Part shown: in pieces, positions 17,547 through 26,413 of the stretch
Numbering within the stretch: position 1 is the stretch's first letter
How the letters are laid out: every line of letters starts with the position of its first letter
Assembly (NCBI GenBank): GCA_026126305.1
Contig: JAHCJI010000005.1
Location: 141,306 to 205,305 of the forward strand
Direction: 5' to 3'
DNA from: Phycisphaeraceae bacterium
GTDB taxonomy: Bacteria > Planctomycetota > Phycisphaerae > Phycisphaerales > UBA1924
DNA length: 64,000 bases
Position numbers and translations under genes: made by a program
The notes under the pieces: model-generated
Database searches by the model: none
Seen by the model: only the letters and a program-made list of their open reading frames with translations
What the model was told of the DNA's origin: nothing

Positions 17547-18080
17547 TCACTCGAGCGACAAAGGCGTCACCGGGCCAGCCCCGTCATAAGTCCTCAACTC
17601 CATCGGCACCACCTTCAAACCCCGACGACGAGCCTTGGCAACCGCATACCGCAACGCACCGTCCACACGACGATGCACCGCAGGCGTGATGTTCAGACCA
17701 TGCGCACGCATCTGCTCCAACGCGAAACGCCAGGCATAATACTCCTCCAGACAACGCGGCTTGTACGTCCCAAAACCGATCGCGTGATGACCAATCTCAT
17801 GCAGGAACACCGCCGCCGAGATCGGACCCTTCGGCCGTGGAGCTTCGATCAGCCGGGCCACACGACCGTCGGCATACGCCAACTGCCACGCCACACCGCT
17901 CGTCCCGCTCCGCCACTTCCGAACACGCACCCCATATTCCGAAAGCATCAGCCGCGCAACAGCCTCATACCGAGCGGCCGCGGCACCCTGCTTCGACGAA
18001 ACCACCGCACGCGAACGCAAGGCCTCCACAGCCACCGCTTCCACCCGCCTTCTCGGGATCAGGTCCCAGAGCGTGCGCAT
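17547..18080 (-). CDS. HExxH metallopeptidase-like protein of unknown function
   Basis: 177 residues. FLHEIGHHAIG (His94, Glu95, His98) followed 14 residues later by LEEYYAWRFALEQM gives a zinc HExxH...E/D pattern like that of ImmA/IrrE or minigluzincin proteins, but no helix-turn-helix or partner is present. The preferred ATG at 18080 overlaps the fmt 3' end by 22 nt, placing it third in the def-fmt operon; a longer start at 18209 would overlap fmt by 151 nt and is less likely. No signal peptide. Confidence 0.7.
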   Translation of the reverse strand: MRTLWDLIPRRRVEAVAVEALRSRAVVSSKQGAAAARYEAVARLMLSEYGVRVRKWRSGTSGVAWQLAYADGRVARLIEAPRPKGPISAAVFLHEIGHHAIGFGTYKPRCLEEYYAWRFALEQMRAHGLNITPAVHRRVDGALRYAVAKARRRGLKVVPMELRTYDGAGPVTPLSLE

Positions 18081-19012
18081 CGCTCCCGCTCCGATCGGGC
18101 CAACGCCCCAACAACCACCCCGCGACCACGAGCAAACGAACCAAAATCCATCGCACGCCCGCCCGAAGGCAACACCTCCAGCAACCGAAGCCCACTCCCG
18201 CCACCGCAAGAAATCAACCCGTCCAGATCCAACAACACCCCAGGCTCGGCATCATGGCCACACACTTCCACGCCGACCCGAAGCAACTTCAACGACACCC
18301 CGCCCAGCACAACCCCAACCCCAGGCCAAGGCGTCAAGCCATGCACCCGACGCCGGCACGCCTCGGCCGACTCCAAAAAATCGATCCACCCATCCGCTTT
18401 GCTCAGCTTCGGGGCCAGTGTCACCAACGCCGGATCCTGCGCCTCGCCCACGAGCGTCCCCCCCACCCGACGCTCCAACACATCCAACACCACCCCAACC
18501 CCATCCAACGCAAGCACGTCGTGCAACTCGCCAGCCGTCAACGACGGATCGAGCGCCCGCCCAGCCGAGCCAAGCACCAGCCCCGCGTCCATCTCCTCAG
18601 CCAGCGTGATCACGCTCACCCCCGTCCGCGCGTCACCCGCCAGAATCGCCGCGTTGATCGGTGCCGCCCCACGCCAACGGGGCAACAGCGAGGCGTGCAG
18701 ATTCACAGCAAAACGATCCGCCAACAGCGAACGCCCCAACTTCTGTCCAAAAGCAATCACAACCCAAGCGTCCGCGTCCCAACCGCGGATCATCTCACGC
18801 ACGCCAGACTCATTCACCCGCTCGGGCTTCAACACCGCAACCCCGGGCAATCGCTCGGCCGCAAAACCACCCACCGGCGTCGGTGTCAACACCTTCCCAC
18901 GCCCCGAAGGCCGGTCCGGCTGCGTCACAACGCCCACCACGTCATGCACATCGCACAACGCACCAAGCGTCGGCAACCCAAAGGCCCCAGAACCAAAGTA
19001 CACCACACGCAT
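18059..19012 (-). CDS. fmt: Methionyl-tRNA formyltransferase
   Basis: 317 residues from the ATG at 19012 (MRVVYFGSGAFGLPTL, the family start); an in-frame ATG six codons earlier is possible. The formyl-transfer site is intact: NLHASLLPRWRGAAPI supplies the catalytic Asn and His, and EEMDAG the Asp. The C-terminal oligonucleotide-binding domain follows (VHGLTPWPGV). It formylates initiator Met-tRNA and sits 33 nt downstream of def, its usual partner. Confidence 0.93.
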   Translation of the reverse strand: MRVVYFGSGAFGLPTLGALCDVHDVVGVVTQPDRPSGRGKVLTPTPVGGFAAERLPGVAVLKPERVNESGVREMIRGWDADAWVVIAFGQKLGRSLLADRFAVNLHASLLPRWRGAAPINAAILAGDARTGVSVITLAEEMDAGLVLGSAGRALDPSLTAGELHDVLALDGVGVVLDVLERRVGGTLVGEAQDPALVTLAPKLSKADGWIDFLESAEACRRRVHGLTPWPGVGVVLGGVSLKLLRVGVEVCGHDAEPGVLLDLDGLISCGGGSGLRLLEVLPSGGRAMDFGSFARGRGVVVGALARSERERCARSGT

Positions 19013-19045
19013 CGCCAGCCGGGCCTCCATGCCCCGGCCAAGGGC

Positions 19046-19648
19046 CTAGCCCCCCCGACGCTCGAGCCGTCGCAACGCCGATCGCGTCCGCAACCGGTCC
19101 AACTGCCCGAACTTGTCGATGATCATCACCCCATCCAGATGATCCACCTCGTGCTGGATGCACCGAGCCAACAACCCGCCCGCCCGCACAGTGAACCGCT
19201 CCCCATCCAGACCAGTCGCCTCAAGCACCACCTCACGCGGCCGATTCACAACCCCGCGGATCTCAGGCAGGCTCAGGCACCCTTCCTCGTCAGCCTCCAA
19301 TACACCACCAAAACTCAGCACCGGGTCGATGCACACCAACGCCCGACCGCCCGTGTCAAACGCCAACCCATCCGATGAATCGCCCCCATGCGGATCCGCA
19401 GCGACCCGGCACACGAACATCCGCCATGCCAAGCCAACCTGTGGGGCGGCAAGCCCAATCCCCTCGGACTCGTGCATCACCGCTAGCATCCGGTCGGCGA
19501 CCGCACGCACCGAAGCATCCACAGACCCTACCGCCCGCGCACGTCCACGCAGGCAAGGGTCCGGGTGGGTCCGTAAGTGCAAAGAACCGGGATCGGGCAC
19601 CACCGGCTCACGGGAAATAGTCTGGACACGCTCGGACATCGCGAGCAT
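19046..19648 (-). CDS. def: Peptide deformylase
   Basis: 200 residues with the three deformylase motifs in order: GIGLAAPQVG, EGCLSLPEI (metal Cys) and QHEVDHLDG (metal His pair and catalytic Glu). It removes the N-formyl group that Fmt adds, and the two genes are neighbours in the same operon. The ATG at 19648 is preceded by GAGAGG nine bases upstream. An insertion of about 15 residues (AADPHGGDSSDGLAFDTGG) lies between motifs 1 and 2. Confidence 0.95.
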   Translation of the reverse strand: MLAMSERVQTISREPVVPDPGSLHLRTHPDPCLRGRARAVGSVDASVRAVADRMLAVMHESEGIGLAAPQVGLAWRMFVCRVAADPHGGDSSDGLAFDTGGRALVCIDPVLSFGGVLEADEEGCLSLPEIRGVVNRPREVVLEATGLDGERFTVRAGGLLARCIQHEVDHLDGVMIIDKFGQLDRLRTRSALRRLERRGG

Positions 19649-19754
19649 GATATTGTGCCTCTCGCAGGCGTACAGCCGATCACCCTAGAATCCGGGCCAG
19701 GCCATACCCTTCCAAAGGCCAGCCAGAGACTCGAAGTCAAACGGGAGAACCATT

Positions 19755-21314
19755 TTGGCGATCTTCGGCGGAAAGAAGAACAAAGCAAGTGAGGGTTCTC
19801 CCGAGTCCAATGGAGCGCCAAACCCAGAACCCCAAACCGCTTCCGGCGGCAAGGGCACAAGCAACGGTGGGAAATCAACCGCCAAGGGAGGCGCAGAGCC
19901 AGGACCCACCTTCAATCCGGATGCCGCAGAACGATTCTTCGAGCACGCACGCACAGCACACGAGACAACCAACTACGAATACGCCATGAACCTCTGGATC
20001 AGCGGCCTGAGGCTCGACGCCAGCAACCTCACGGCCATGGAAAACTTCTTCCGATCCGCATCCGCCTTCCATGCCGCCCACCCCAGGAAGAAACCAAAGG
20101 TCGACCTCCAGTCCAAGACCGCCGTCGACAAGTTCCTCAACGCCCTGTACAACTGGGCCACCCACCTCACCGATCCCGACGCCGCCATGCGCGCCGGAGA
20201 GGCCGCAGCCAACGTCCCGCTCGAGGAACAGGCCTACTGGTGCCTCGAAAGGGCCCTATCACTTGCCAAGCAGGCCAAACGCCCAAACCCACTCCTCTTC
20301 AAACGCCTCATGCCCCTCTTTGCAAAAATCGGGGCCTACGAAGACGCCGTCAATGCCGGCTCCATCGCCGTCCAACTCAACCCCGCCGACAGCGAACTGG
20401 CCAACGCCGTCAAGAACTTCTCCGCCCAGGCAACCATGAGCCAGGGCGGATACGACAACGTCGGACAGGAAGGCGGCTTCCGCAAGAACATCCGCAACGC
20501 CGCCCGGCAAAAGCAACTCCAGGACGAAGAGGCCATCTCCAAGGACGAGGGCACCATCGAAAGGCTCATTGAGCGAGCCCGCAACGACCTCGAACAAAGG
20601 CCCGAGGACCCACCCACCATCAACGCCCTCGCAAAACGCCTCATCGAACGGGGCACCCGCAAGGACGAAAGGGAAGCCTACGAACTCTACAAACAGGCTT
20701 ACAAACTCACCAGGGAGTTCCGCTTCCGCCAGGCCGCCGACGATATCAGGATGCGCGACTGGAGAAGGCAACTCATGGCCCTCGAAAAACTGGCCGAAGA
20801 AAACCCAGAAGACCAGGCCATCCAGCAGAAACTCATCGATGAACGCAAAAACGTCCTCGACGCAGAGACCAAGGTCTACACCGCCCGCGTCGAGGCATAC
20901 CCCACAGACCTGGGACTCAAGTACGAACTCGGAAGGCGATACTTCGAGCTCGGCCAGCACGAGGACGCCATCGCAAACCTCCAACAAGCCCAAGGCGAGC
21001 CAAAGCTCCGAGTCCGAACACAGCACATGCTCGCGCAGTCATTCCTCGCCATGGGCTGGGGAGACGAAGCAGTCACCACCTTCCGACACGCCCTCGAAGC
21101 CCACGGCAGAGACGCCGACTCCACAGGCATGGAAATCAACTACGGCCTCATGCTCGCCCTGCTGACCAAAGCCACCGAACACAGAGACCTCAACGCCGCC
21201 ATCGAGGCCGACAAGATCGCTTCAAGCATCGCCATCAAGGACATCGGCTTCATGGAAATCCGACAGAAACGCGACGCCATCAAAGCCCTCCTCGCCGAAC
21301 TACGCCAGGCCTGA
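19755..21314 (+). CDS. TPR-repeat protein
   Basis: 519 residues starting at a TTG (MAIFGGKKNK) with a clear Shine-Dalgarno GGGAGA at 19743-19748. A Gly/Lys/Ser-rich low-complexity N-terminus (residues 5-50) is followed by helical repeats; recognisable TPR units include YEYAMNLWISGLRLDASN, YEDAVNAGSIAVQLNP and LKYELGRRYFELGQHEDAI. No signal peptide or enzyme motif. It precedes kdsB by 6 nt and is probably cotranscribed with it. TAGAAT at 19686 may be its -10 box. Likely a scaffold; partners unknown. Confidence 0.8.
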   Translation: MAIFGGKKNKASEGSPESNGAPNPEPQTASGGKGTSNGGKSTAKGGAEPGPTFNPDAAERFFEHARTAHETTNYEYAMNLWISGLRLDASNLTAMENFFRSASAFHAAHPRKKPKVDLQSKTAVDKFLNALYNWATHLTDPDAAMRAGEAAANVPLEEQAYWCLERALSLAKQAKRPNPLLFKRLMPLFAKIGAYEDAVNAGSIAVQLNPADSELANAVKNFSAQATMSQGGYDNVGQEGGFRKNIRNAARQKQLQDEEAISKDEGTIERLIERARNDLEQRPEDPPTINALAKRLIERGTRKDEREAYELYKQAYKLTREFRFRQAADDIRMRDWRRQLMALEKLAEENPEDQAIQQKLIDERKNVLDAETKVYTARVEAYPTDLGLKYELGRRYFELGQHEDAIANLQQAQGEPKLRVRTQHMLAQSFLAMGWGDEAVTTFRHALEAHGRDADSTGMEINYGLMLALLTKATEHRDLNAAIEADKIASSIAIKDIGFMEIRQKRDAIKALLAELRQA

Positions 21315-21320
21315 ATCAAC

Positions 21321-22115
21321 ATGGCCAAGAAACAGGCCATAGCCATCATCCCCGCTCGAATGGGTGCAACCCGCTTCCCAGGCAAGCCGCTGGCAAGCGA
21401 CACCGGACTGCCCATGATCGTCCACGTCTGCCAGCAGGCCGCCAAGGCAGCATCCGTCGCAAACGTCGTCGTCGCAACCGACAGCATCGAGATCGTCCGA
21501 GCCGTCAAGGCCCACGGCCACGACGCCGTCATGACCGGCGCCCATCACGACAACGGCACCAGCCGACTCGCCGAAGCCGTCCGCACCATGGGCCTGCGCG
21601 ACAGCCAGCCCATCGTCAACGTCCAGGGAGACGAACCCGAAATCGACCCGCACATCATCGACGCCGCTCTCCTGGCGCTCACCACACGCCAACAGCCGCC
21701 CAACACGACCCCCCTCCGCCTGGGAACCGTCGCCTCACCCATGACCGACCCCAGCCAACACAACGATCCCAACATCGTCAAGGTCGTCACAGGCCTCATC
21801 GAGCCCGACACAGCCACCGCCCAAGCACTCTACTTCAGCCGGGCACCCATCCCCTACGACCGAGACCATAACGCCGCCGCCAGGCCCTTACGGCACGTCG
21901 GCATCTACGCATACTCCGGAATGGCCCTCACCCACTACGCCGGCCTGCCGCCCACCCCGCTGGAACAAGCCGAAAAACTCGAACAACTCCGCTGGCTCGA
22001 ACACGGCCTGCCCATCCAAGCCGCCATCCGAAACACAACCCACCAGGGCATCGACACCCCAGAGCAGTACCAGGCTTTCGTTCAGCGATACAAAGACGCT
22101 AACGCGCATCGATGA
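21321..22115 (+). CDS. kdsB: 3-deoxy-manno-octulosonate cytidylyltransferase
   Basis: 264 residues. The nucleotidyltransferase start IAIIPARMGATRFPGKPLA, then VVVATDS, VNVQGDEPEI and HVGIYAYS match KdsB (CMP-KDO synthetase), which activates KDO with CTP for lipopolysaccharide core synthesis. This supports an LPS-bearing outer membrane. It lies directly upstream of pyrG, whose product makes the CTP it uses. Confidence 0.92.
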   Translation: MAKKQAIAIIPARMGATRFPGKPLASDTGLPMIVHVCQQAAKAASVANVVVATDSIEIVRAVKAHGHDAVMTGAHHDNGTSRLAEAVRTMGLRDSQPIVNVQGDEPEIDPHIIDAALLALTTRQQPPNTTPLRLGTVASPMTDPSQHNDPNIVKVVTGLIEPDTATAQALYFSRAPIPYDRDHNAAARPLRHVGIYAYSGMALTHYAGLPPTPLEQAEKLEQLRWLEHGLPIQAAIRNTTHQGIDTPEQYQAFVQRYKDANAHR

Positions 22116-22146
22116 CCCACCCCCCAAACCCCGCCTATCCTCTCTG

Positions 22147-24126
22147 GTGCCACACCAACGCTTTTCGAAGCACCCAAACGACCCATCCCCAGACGGCTGG
22201 CCCATGCCGCTGGGTGACGAGCCCGCACGCGCCGACCGATCCCTCGACGAGAACGCCCGCCGGCGACGCGCCGACGAACTCCTCATCCAGGCAGCCGAGG
22301 GATCCCTCACAACCGAGTTCTACTCACCCATCCCACCGGGCTACCGCAGAGGACGCACCAAATACGTCGCAGTCCTGGGCACCGTCATGAGCGGCCTGGG
22401 CAAGGGCATCTTCGCAGCAAGCGCCGCAAAACTACTCAAAGACAAAGGCCTCGTCGTCGCCCCCATCAAGATGGAAGGCTACCTCAACATCGACTCGGGA
22501 ACCCTCAACCCGTACCGCCACGGCGAAGTCTTCGTCCTCGACGACGGAACCGAGTGCGACATGGACCTGGGAACCTACGAACGCCTCCTCGCACAGAACC
22601 TCAGCCGACGAAACTTCACCACCAGCGGACAGATCTTCAGCGAAGTCCTCGAACGCGAAAGACTCGGAGACTACCTCGGACGCGACGTCCAGATGATCCC
22701 ACACGTCACCGGCGAAGTAAAAAGAAAACTCCGGGAACTCGCCATGGACGGAGATGGCTCCGGACGACCGGCAGACGTCGTCTTCGTCGAAGTCGGCGGA
22801 ACCGTCGGAGACTACGAGAACGGGTTCTACATCGAAGCACTCCGAGAACTCGCCTTCGAGGAAGGACCACGCTCGGTCTGCTTCGTCGCACTCACCTACG
22901 TCATCGAGGCAAAGGTCCTGGGCGAACAGAAGTCCAAGGCCGCCCAGCTCGGCATCCAACGCCTCATGGAAGCGGGCATCCAGCCGCACCTCATCGCCTG
23001 CCGATGCGACAACCCAGTCACGGGCCAGGCACTCCAGAAAATCGCCATGTACTCCAACGTCCCGCTCCGCCGTGTCTTCTCCATGCACGATCGCGAGAGC
23101 ATCTACCTCATCCCAGAAGAAATGCGACGCGACGGCCTCGACCGCGAAATCCTCTCCGTCCTCGAACTCCACGACCGGGCAGACATGGGCCAGGAAGACC
23201 GCGAACGAGAACGCTGGAGAACGTTCGTCCGAGGCCTCACCGGAGAGCCAGAGCACACCATCCGCATCGCCCTCGCCGGCAAGTACACAGACCTCGCAGA
23301 CGCCTACGCATCCATCGACAAAGCCATCGAACACTGCGCCGCAAACCTAAGGGCACGCATCCAGGTCGAACGCTTCGATACCACCAACCTCAGCGAAGCA
23401 CGCATCGCACAGGAACTCGCCGAAGTCGACGCCGCAATCGTCCCGGGCGGCTTCGGAACCAGAGGCGTCGAAGGCAAACTCGCCGTCGTCAAGCATTGCA
23501 GAACCACAGGCCTGCCCTATCTGGGTATCTGCCTGGGATTCCAGGTCGCCGTCATCGAATTCGCACGCAACGTCCTGGGCATCCAGGACGCCGCCTCCAC
23601 CGAATTCGAGCCAAACACCAAAAACCCACTCATCAGCGAACTCCCAGACCAGAAAAAAATCGAAGGCCTCGGAGGGTCCATGAGGCTCGGTGCCCAGGAC
23701 GTCATCCTCAACCCAGATTCGCTCGCCTCATTCCTCTACGCCGGGAAGTCGTCCATACGCGAACGCTTCCGACACCGCTACGAGGTCGACCCAAACTACA
23801 TCCAGCAACTCAACGACGCCGGGCTCCACTTCACCGGCAGGCACCCCGCACAGCCAATCATGCAGGTCCTCGAACTCAGCCAGCCCGGGCACGACGAGCA
23901 GGAACAAGGCCCCACACACCCATTCTTCATCGCGGCCCAGTTCCACCCAGAACTCACCAGCCGACCACTCGAACCACAGCCCCTCTTCATGGGACTCTGC
24001 GCCGCCGCCATCGCAAGACGCGTCGCACTCGGCCCAAGGCCAGGCCAGCCCGAAACACCAAAAGAAATCTCCAACACCGTCAAGCGATGGCTCCGAACAC
24101 CACGAAAACGCACACAGCCAGCCTGA
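22147..24126 (+). CDS. pyrG: CTP synthase, divergent
   Basis: 659 residues if the first ATG is used, about 110 more than usual; the synthetase domain begins only near residue 71, and an ATG at 22204 is equally possible, as neither has a good ribosome site. The amidoligase domain has MSGLGKGIFAAS (P-loop), YRHGEVFVLDDG and VEVGGTVGDYE; the UTP-binding EQKSKAAQ keeps both Lys and the Gln. The glutaminase domain has the nucleophile motif GICLGFQ and QFHPEL. The usual KxDPYxN metal site reads KMEGYLN, and GDIES reads GDYEN, so this is a divergent branch. It makes CTP from UTP. Confidence 0.9.
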   Translation: MPHQRFSKHPNDPSPDGWPMPLGDEPARADRSLDENARRRRADELLIQAAEGSLTTEFYSPIPPGYRRGRTKYVAVLGTVMSGLGKGIFAASAAKLLKDKGLVVAPIKMEGYLNIDSGTLNPYRHGEVFVLDDGTECDMDLGTYERLLAQNLSRRNFTTSGQIFSEVLERERLGDYLGRDVQMIPHVTGEVKRKLRELAMDGDGSGRPADVVFVEVGGTVGDYENGFYIEALRELAFEEGPRSVCFVALTYVIEAKVLGEQKSKAAQLGIQRLMEAGIQPHLIACRCDNPVTGQALQKIAMYSNVPLRRVFSMHDRESIYLIPEEMRRDGLDREILSVLELHDRADMGQEDRERERWRTFVRGLTGEPEHTIRIALAGKYTDLADAYASIDKAIEHCAANLRARIQVERFDTTNLSEARIAQELAEVDAAIVPGGFGTRGVEGKLAVVKHCRTTGLPYLGICLGFQVAVIEFARNVLGIQDAASTEFEPNTKNPLISELPDQKKIEGLGGSMRLGAQDVILNPDSLASFLYAGKSSIRERFRHRYEVDPNYIQQLNDAGLHFTGRHPAQPIMQVLELSQPGHDEQEQGPTHPFFIAAQFHPELTSRPLEPQPLFMGLCAAAIARRVALGPRPGQPETPKEISNTVKRWLRTPRKRTQPA

Positions 24127-24136
24127 CCACCATCAA

Positions 24137-24763
24137 TCAACAGCCGCGACCAGTCAACTCCAGACTCCGAAGCGAACCCAGCAGCACCAGCGACGAAAAT
24201 CGCCCCGGACGCCCAAGCCCAACGCACGCGTTGTGCAGCAACGTCTGCGCGTACATCTCCGCTTCAACGTCGCCCCCGCAAGACAAACACACAAACGCGT
24301 TCAGGCCCCATGGGTGACCCGTCGCGTTGTCAGGCTGCAACTCCAAAACACACCAACGCGCAGCCGCCTCCGAGCGTTCGCACCATCCCGACTCCCCCAA
24401 GACCACACCCAGCGTCCACAACGCCTGGATCGCAGACAACTCACGCTCCGTCCAAACCTCGATCGATGCCAGCCCCCCCGACACCTCGCCCCAGTCCTGC
24501 AAAGAACCAACACCGCCACGCCAACCAACTTCAGGCCGCTCGCCACGCGCCAGCGCCCCCCACAACGCGAGATCCAATCCAAGCCCAAGCTCACCACCAG
24601 GCACGGCCCCAAGCAACCATCCAATCAAATACCGATCCACGGCCCGCCGATGCCCACGTTCATCAACGAACCCATGGACATCGACACCCGACAGCGCCCC
24701 CTCACCCACCACCCCACGCAGTCGGTCCATCCACAACTTCCGCCGATCAAGTCCAGATAACAT
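24137..24763 (-). CDS. Conserved-looking hypothetical protein
   Basis: About 208 residues from the ATG at 24763, preceded by a purine-rich ribosome site. An ATG at 24832 would share the CATG start tetramer with the divergent gene, so the downstream start is preferred. No membrane segment or enzyme motif. The best-defined stretch is DNATGHPWGLNAFV followed by AEMYAQTLLHNACVGLGRPGRFSSLVLL; I do not recognise a named family. Convergent with pyrG, 10 nt between stops. Confidence 0.6.
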   Translation of the reverse strand: MLSGLDRRKLWMDRLRGVVGEGALSGVDVHGFVDERGHRRAVDRYLIGWLLGAVPGGELGLGLDLALWGALARGERPEVGWRGGVGSLQDWGEVSGGLASIEVWTERELSAIQALWTLGVVLGESGWCERSEAAARWCVLELQPDNATGHPWGLNAFVCLSCGGDVEAEMYAQTLLHNACVGLGRPGRFSSLVLLGSLRSLELTGRGC

Positions 24764-24830
24764 CGTCCTAGAACCCTCCCCCCATCCCCACAAACTCGCG
24801 GACACCCCATCGCAAGCCGATGCTTGTTCC

Positions 24831-25412
24831 ATGCAGGAGCCACGAAACCAGCACGCTCAAGGCCAGGATCGATTCGCATGGATCGACCCCGGCGTGAGCG
24901 TATGGGATCAATGGGGTGCCGTGCCGCCACCGCCAAAACTCAGCCCTACCACGCACAAAGCCCCACAGGCCACGCCCGCACCAAAGGCCCAGCCACAACC
25001 CGCTCCACAGCCGCCCCCGCAACCGACTCCCGAAGACGATTACGCCCCACCCCCGCCCAGGAACGCGGACAAAGACAACTCCGAATCCAATCCAAACAAA
25101 CCGCCGACCTTCCACGAGTTCGATGCCGAACTCGATGTCGCCGAACTCGACGATCGCCTGCGCCCTACCACGACGTGGACCGCCCGCGCACGCACCGTCA
25201 ACCGATCCAGCCTCACCTTCCGATCAAGACGCATGTGCTACCCAAAGAGCACCTTGCTCATGGCCATCCACCTCATCGACGACAAGCCCGCAGTCCTCGC
25301 AGGCAGGGTCACCACCTGCGATTACGCGGGCGAAGGCCTCTATTTCGTCGAGGTCGAACTCATGCTCAAGCCCGAAAACGACGACATCCGCCAATGGGAA
25401 GCCCAACGCTGA
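24831..25412 (+). CDS. PilZ-like domain protein with Pro-rich N-terminus
   Basis: 193 residues. Residues ~30-100 are low-complexity Pro/Ala/Gln. The C-terminal ~90 residues resemble a PilZ barrel: ARTVNRSSLTFRSRRMCY, then LLMAIHLIDDKPAVLAGRVTTCDYAGEGLYFVEVEL. The canonical c-di-GMP motif RxxxR...D/NxSxxG is not cleanly present, so ligand binding is doubtful. The start codon lies in a CATG shared with the longest version of the divergent gene. It is followed by panC after 38 nt. Confidence 0.6.
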   Translation: MQEPRNQHAQGQDRFAWIDPGVSVWDQWGAVPPPPKLSPTTHKAPQATPAPKAQPQPAPQPPPQPTPEDDYAPPPPRNADKDNSESNPNKPPTFHEFDAELDVAELDDRLRPTTTWTARARTVNRSSLTFRSRRMCYPKSTLLMAIHLIDDKPAVLAGRVTTCDYAGEGLYFVEVELMLKPENDDIRQWEAQR

Positions 25413-25450
25413 GCCCTTGACCAACGGCCCGCCGCGACAAACACTCCGCC

Positions 25451-26338
25451 ATGCGCACCATCCGCTCGGCGGAGCAACTCACCGGGTACCTCCAGCAATA
25501 CCAGCCACACCCCGGCGGTGTCCTCGTCCCAACCATGGGCGCTCTCCACCAGGGCCACGAAGCCCTCATCCGCCAGGCCGCCCACTACGCGCAACAACAC
25601 AACATCCCGGCCGGATGCGTCGTCACCATCTTCGTCAATCCCACCCAGTTCAACGAACCTCAAGACTACCAGCGATACCCACGCACGCTCGAACAAGACA
25701 CCATACGCTGCCAGAACGCCGGAGCAAAAACCATCGTCGCCCCAACGATCGAAATGGTCTATCCCAAAGGCCTCGACGCACCCGCTCCAACCCTGCCCGC
25801 CGTCGCCAAGGACAAAGGCCTCGAAGACCAATACAGGCCCGGACACTTCCAGGGAGTCGCCAAAGTCCTCCAGAACCTCTTCACCATGCTCCCGCCAACA
25901 GCGGCCATTTTTGGAGAAAAGGACTACCAGCAACTCCTCCTCGCCCAGGCACTCGTCCGACAGTTGAACCTTCCCATCGAGATCCTCCCAGGCCCAACCG
26001 TCCGAGACCACGACGCACTGGCACTGTCCAGCCGCAACCGTTTCCTCTCAGGGCAGCAACGCCTCGCCGCAAGCGCCATCCCACAAGCGCTCCGAAATGC
26101 GCACGACCAACCCACGATCGCCCGAGCCCAGGCAGCGATGCATGACACGCTCGCACACCTCAGCATCGAGTACGCCACCATCCGACACGCCCACACCCTG
26201 GAAACCCTCCCGCCCGACACCCCACAAGACGCGACTTGCCCCAGGCGGGCCATCATCGCGTGCCGACTGGGCGACACCAGGCTCCTCGACAACGCGCCCT
26301 GGCCACTGCCGCCGGATTCCCCCTTACGAAATCTCTGA
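25451..26338 (+). CDS. panC: Pantoate--beta-alanine ligase
   Basis: 295 residues. VPTMGALHQGHEALI carries the HxGH ATP site, FVNPTQFNEPQDYQRYPR the pantoate site, FGEKDYQQLL and LSSRNRFLSG the KMSKS-equivalent loop. It joins pantoate and beta-alanine with ATP, the last step of pantothenate synthesis. panB and panD are not in the window; coaX, which uses the product, is at 59215. Confidence 0.95.
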   Translation: MRTIRSAEQLTGYLQQYQPHPGGVLVPTMGALHQGHEALIRQAAHYAQQHNIPAGCVVTIFVNPTQFNEPQDYQRYPRTLEQDTIRCQNAGAKTIVAPTIEMVYPKGLDAPAPTLPAVAKDKGLEDQYRPGHFQGVAKVLQNLFTMLPPTAAIFGEKDYQQLLLAQALVRQLNLPIEILPGPTVRDHDALALSSRNRFLSGQQRLAASAIPQALRNAHDQPTIARAQAAMHDTLAHLSIEYATIRHAHTLETLPPDTPQDATCPRRAIIACRLGDTRLLDNAPWPLPPDSPLRNL

Positions 26339-26413
26339 TCAAGCCCAACTCACCTATCCTTGCCGCTCGCACCACATGCCAAGCTGCCCGCCCGGAAAAC
26401 TCGGAGATCAACC

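Noticed and set aside
26339..26413. Glycine riboswitch before gcvT
   Set aside because: The gap is only 75 nt and shows no matching tandem fold.
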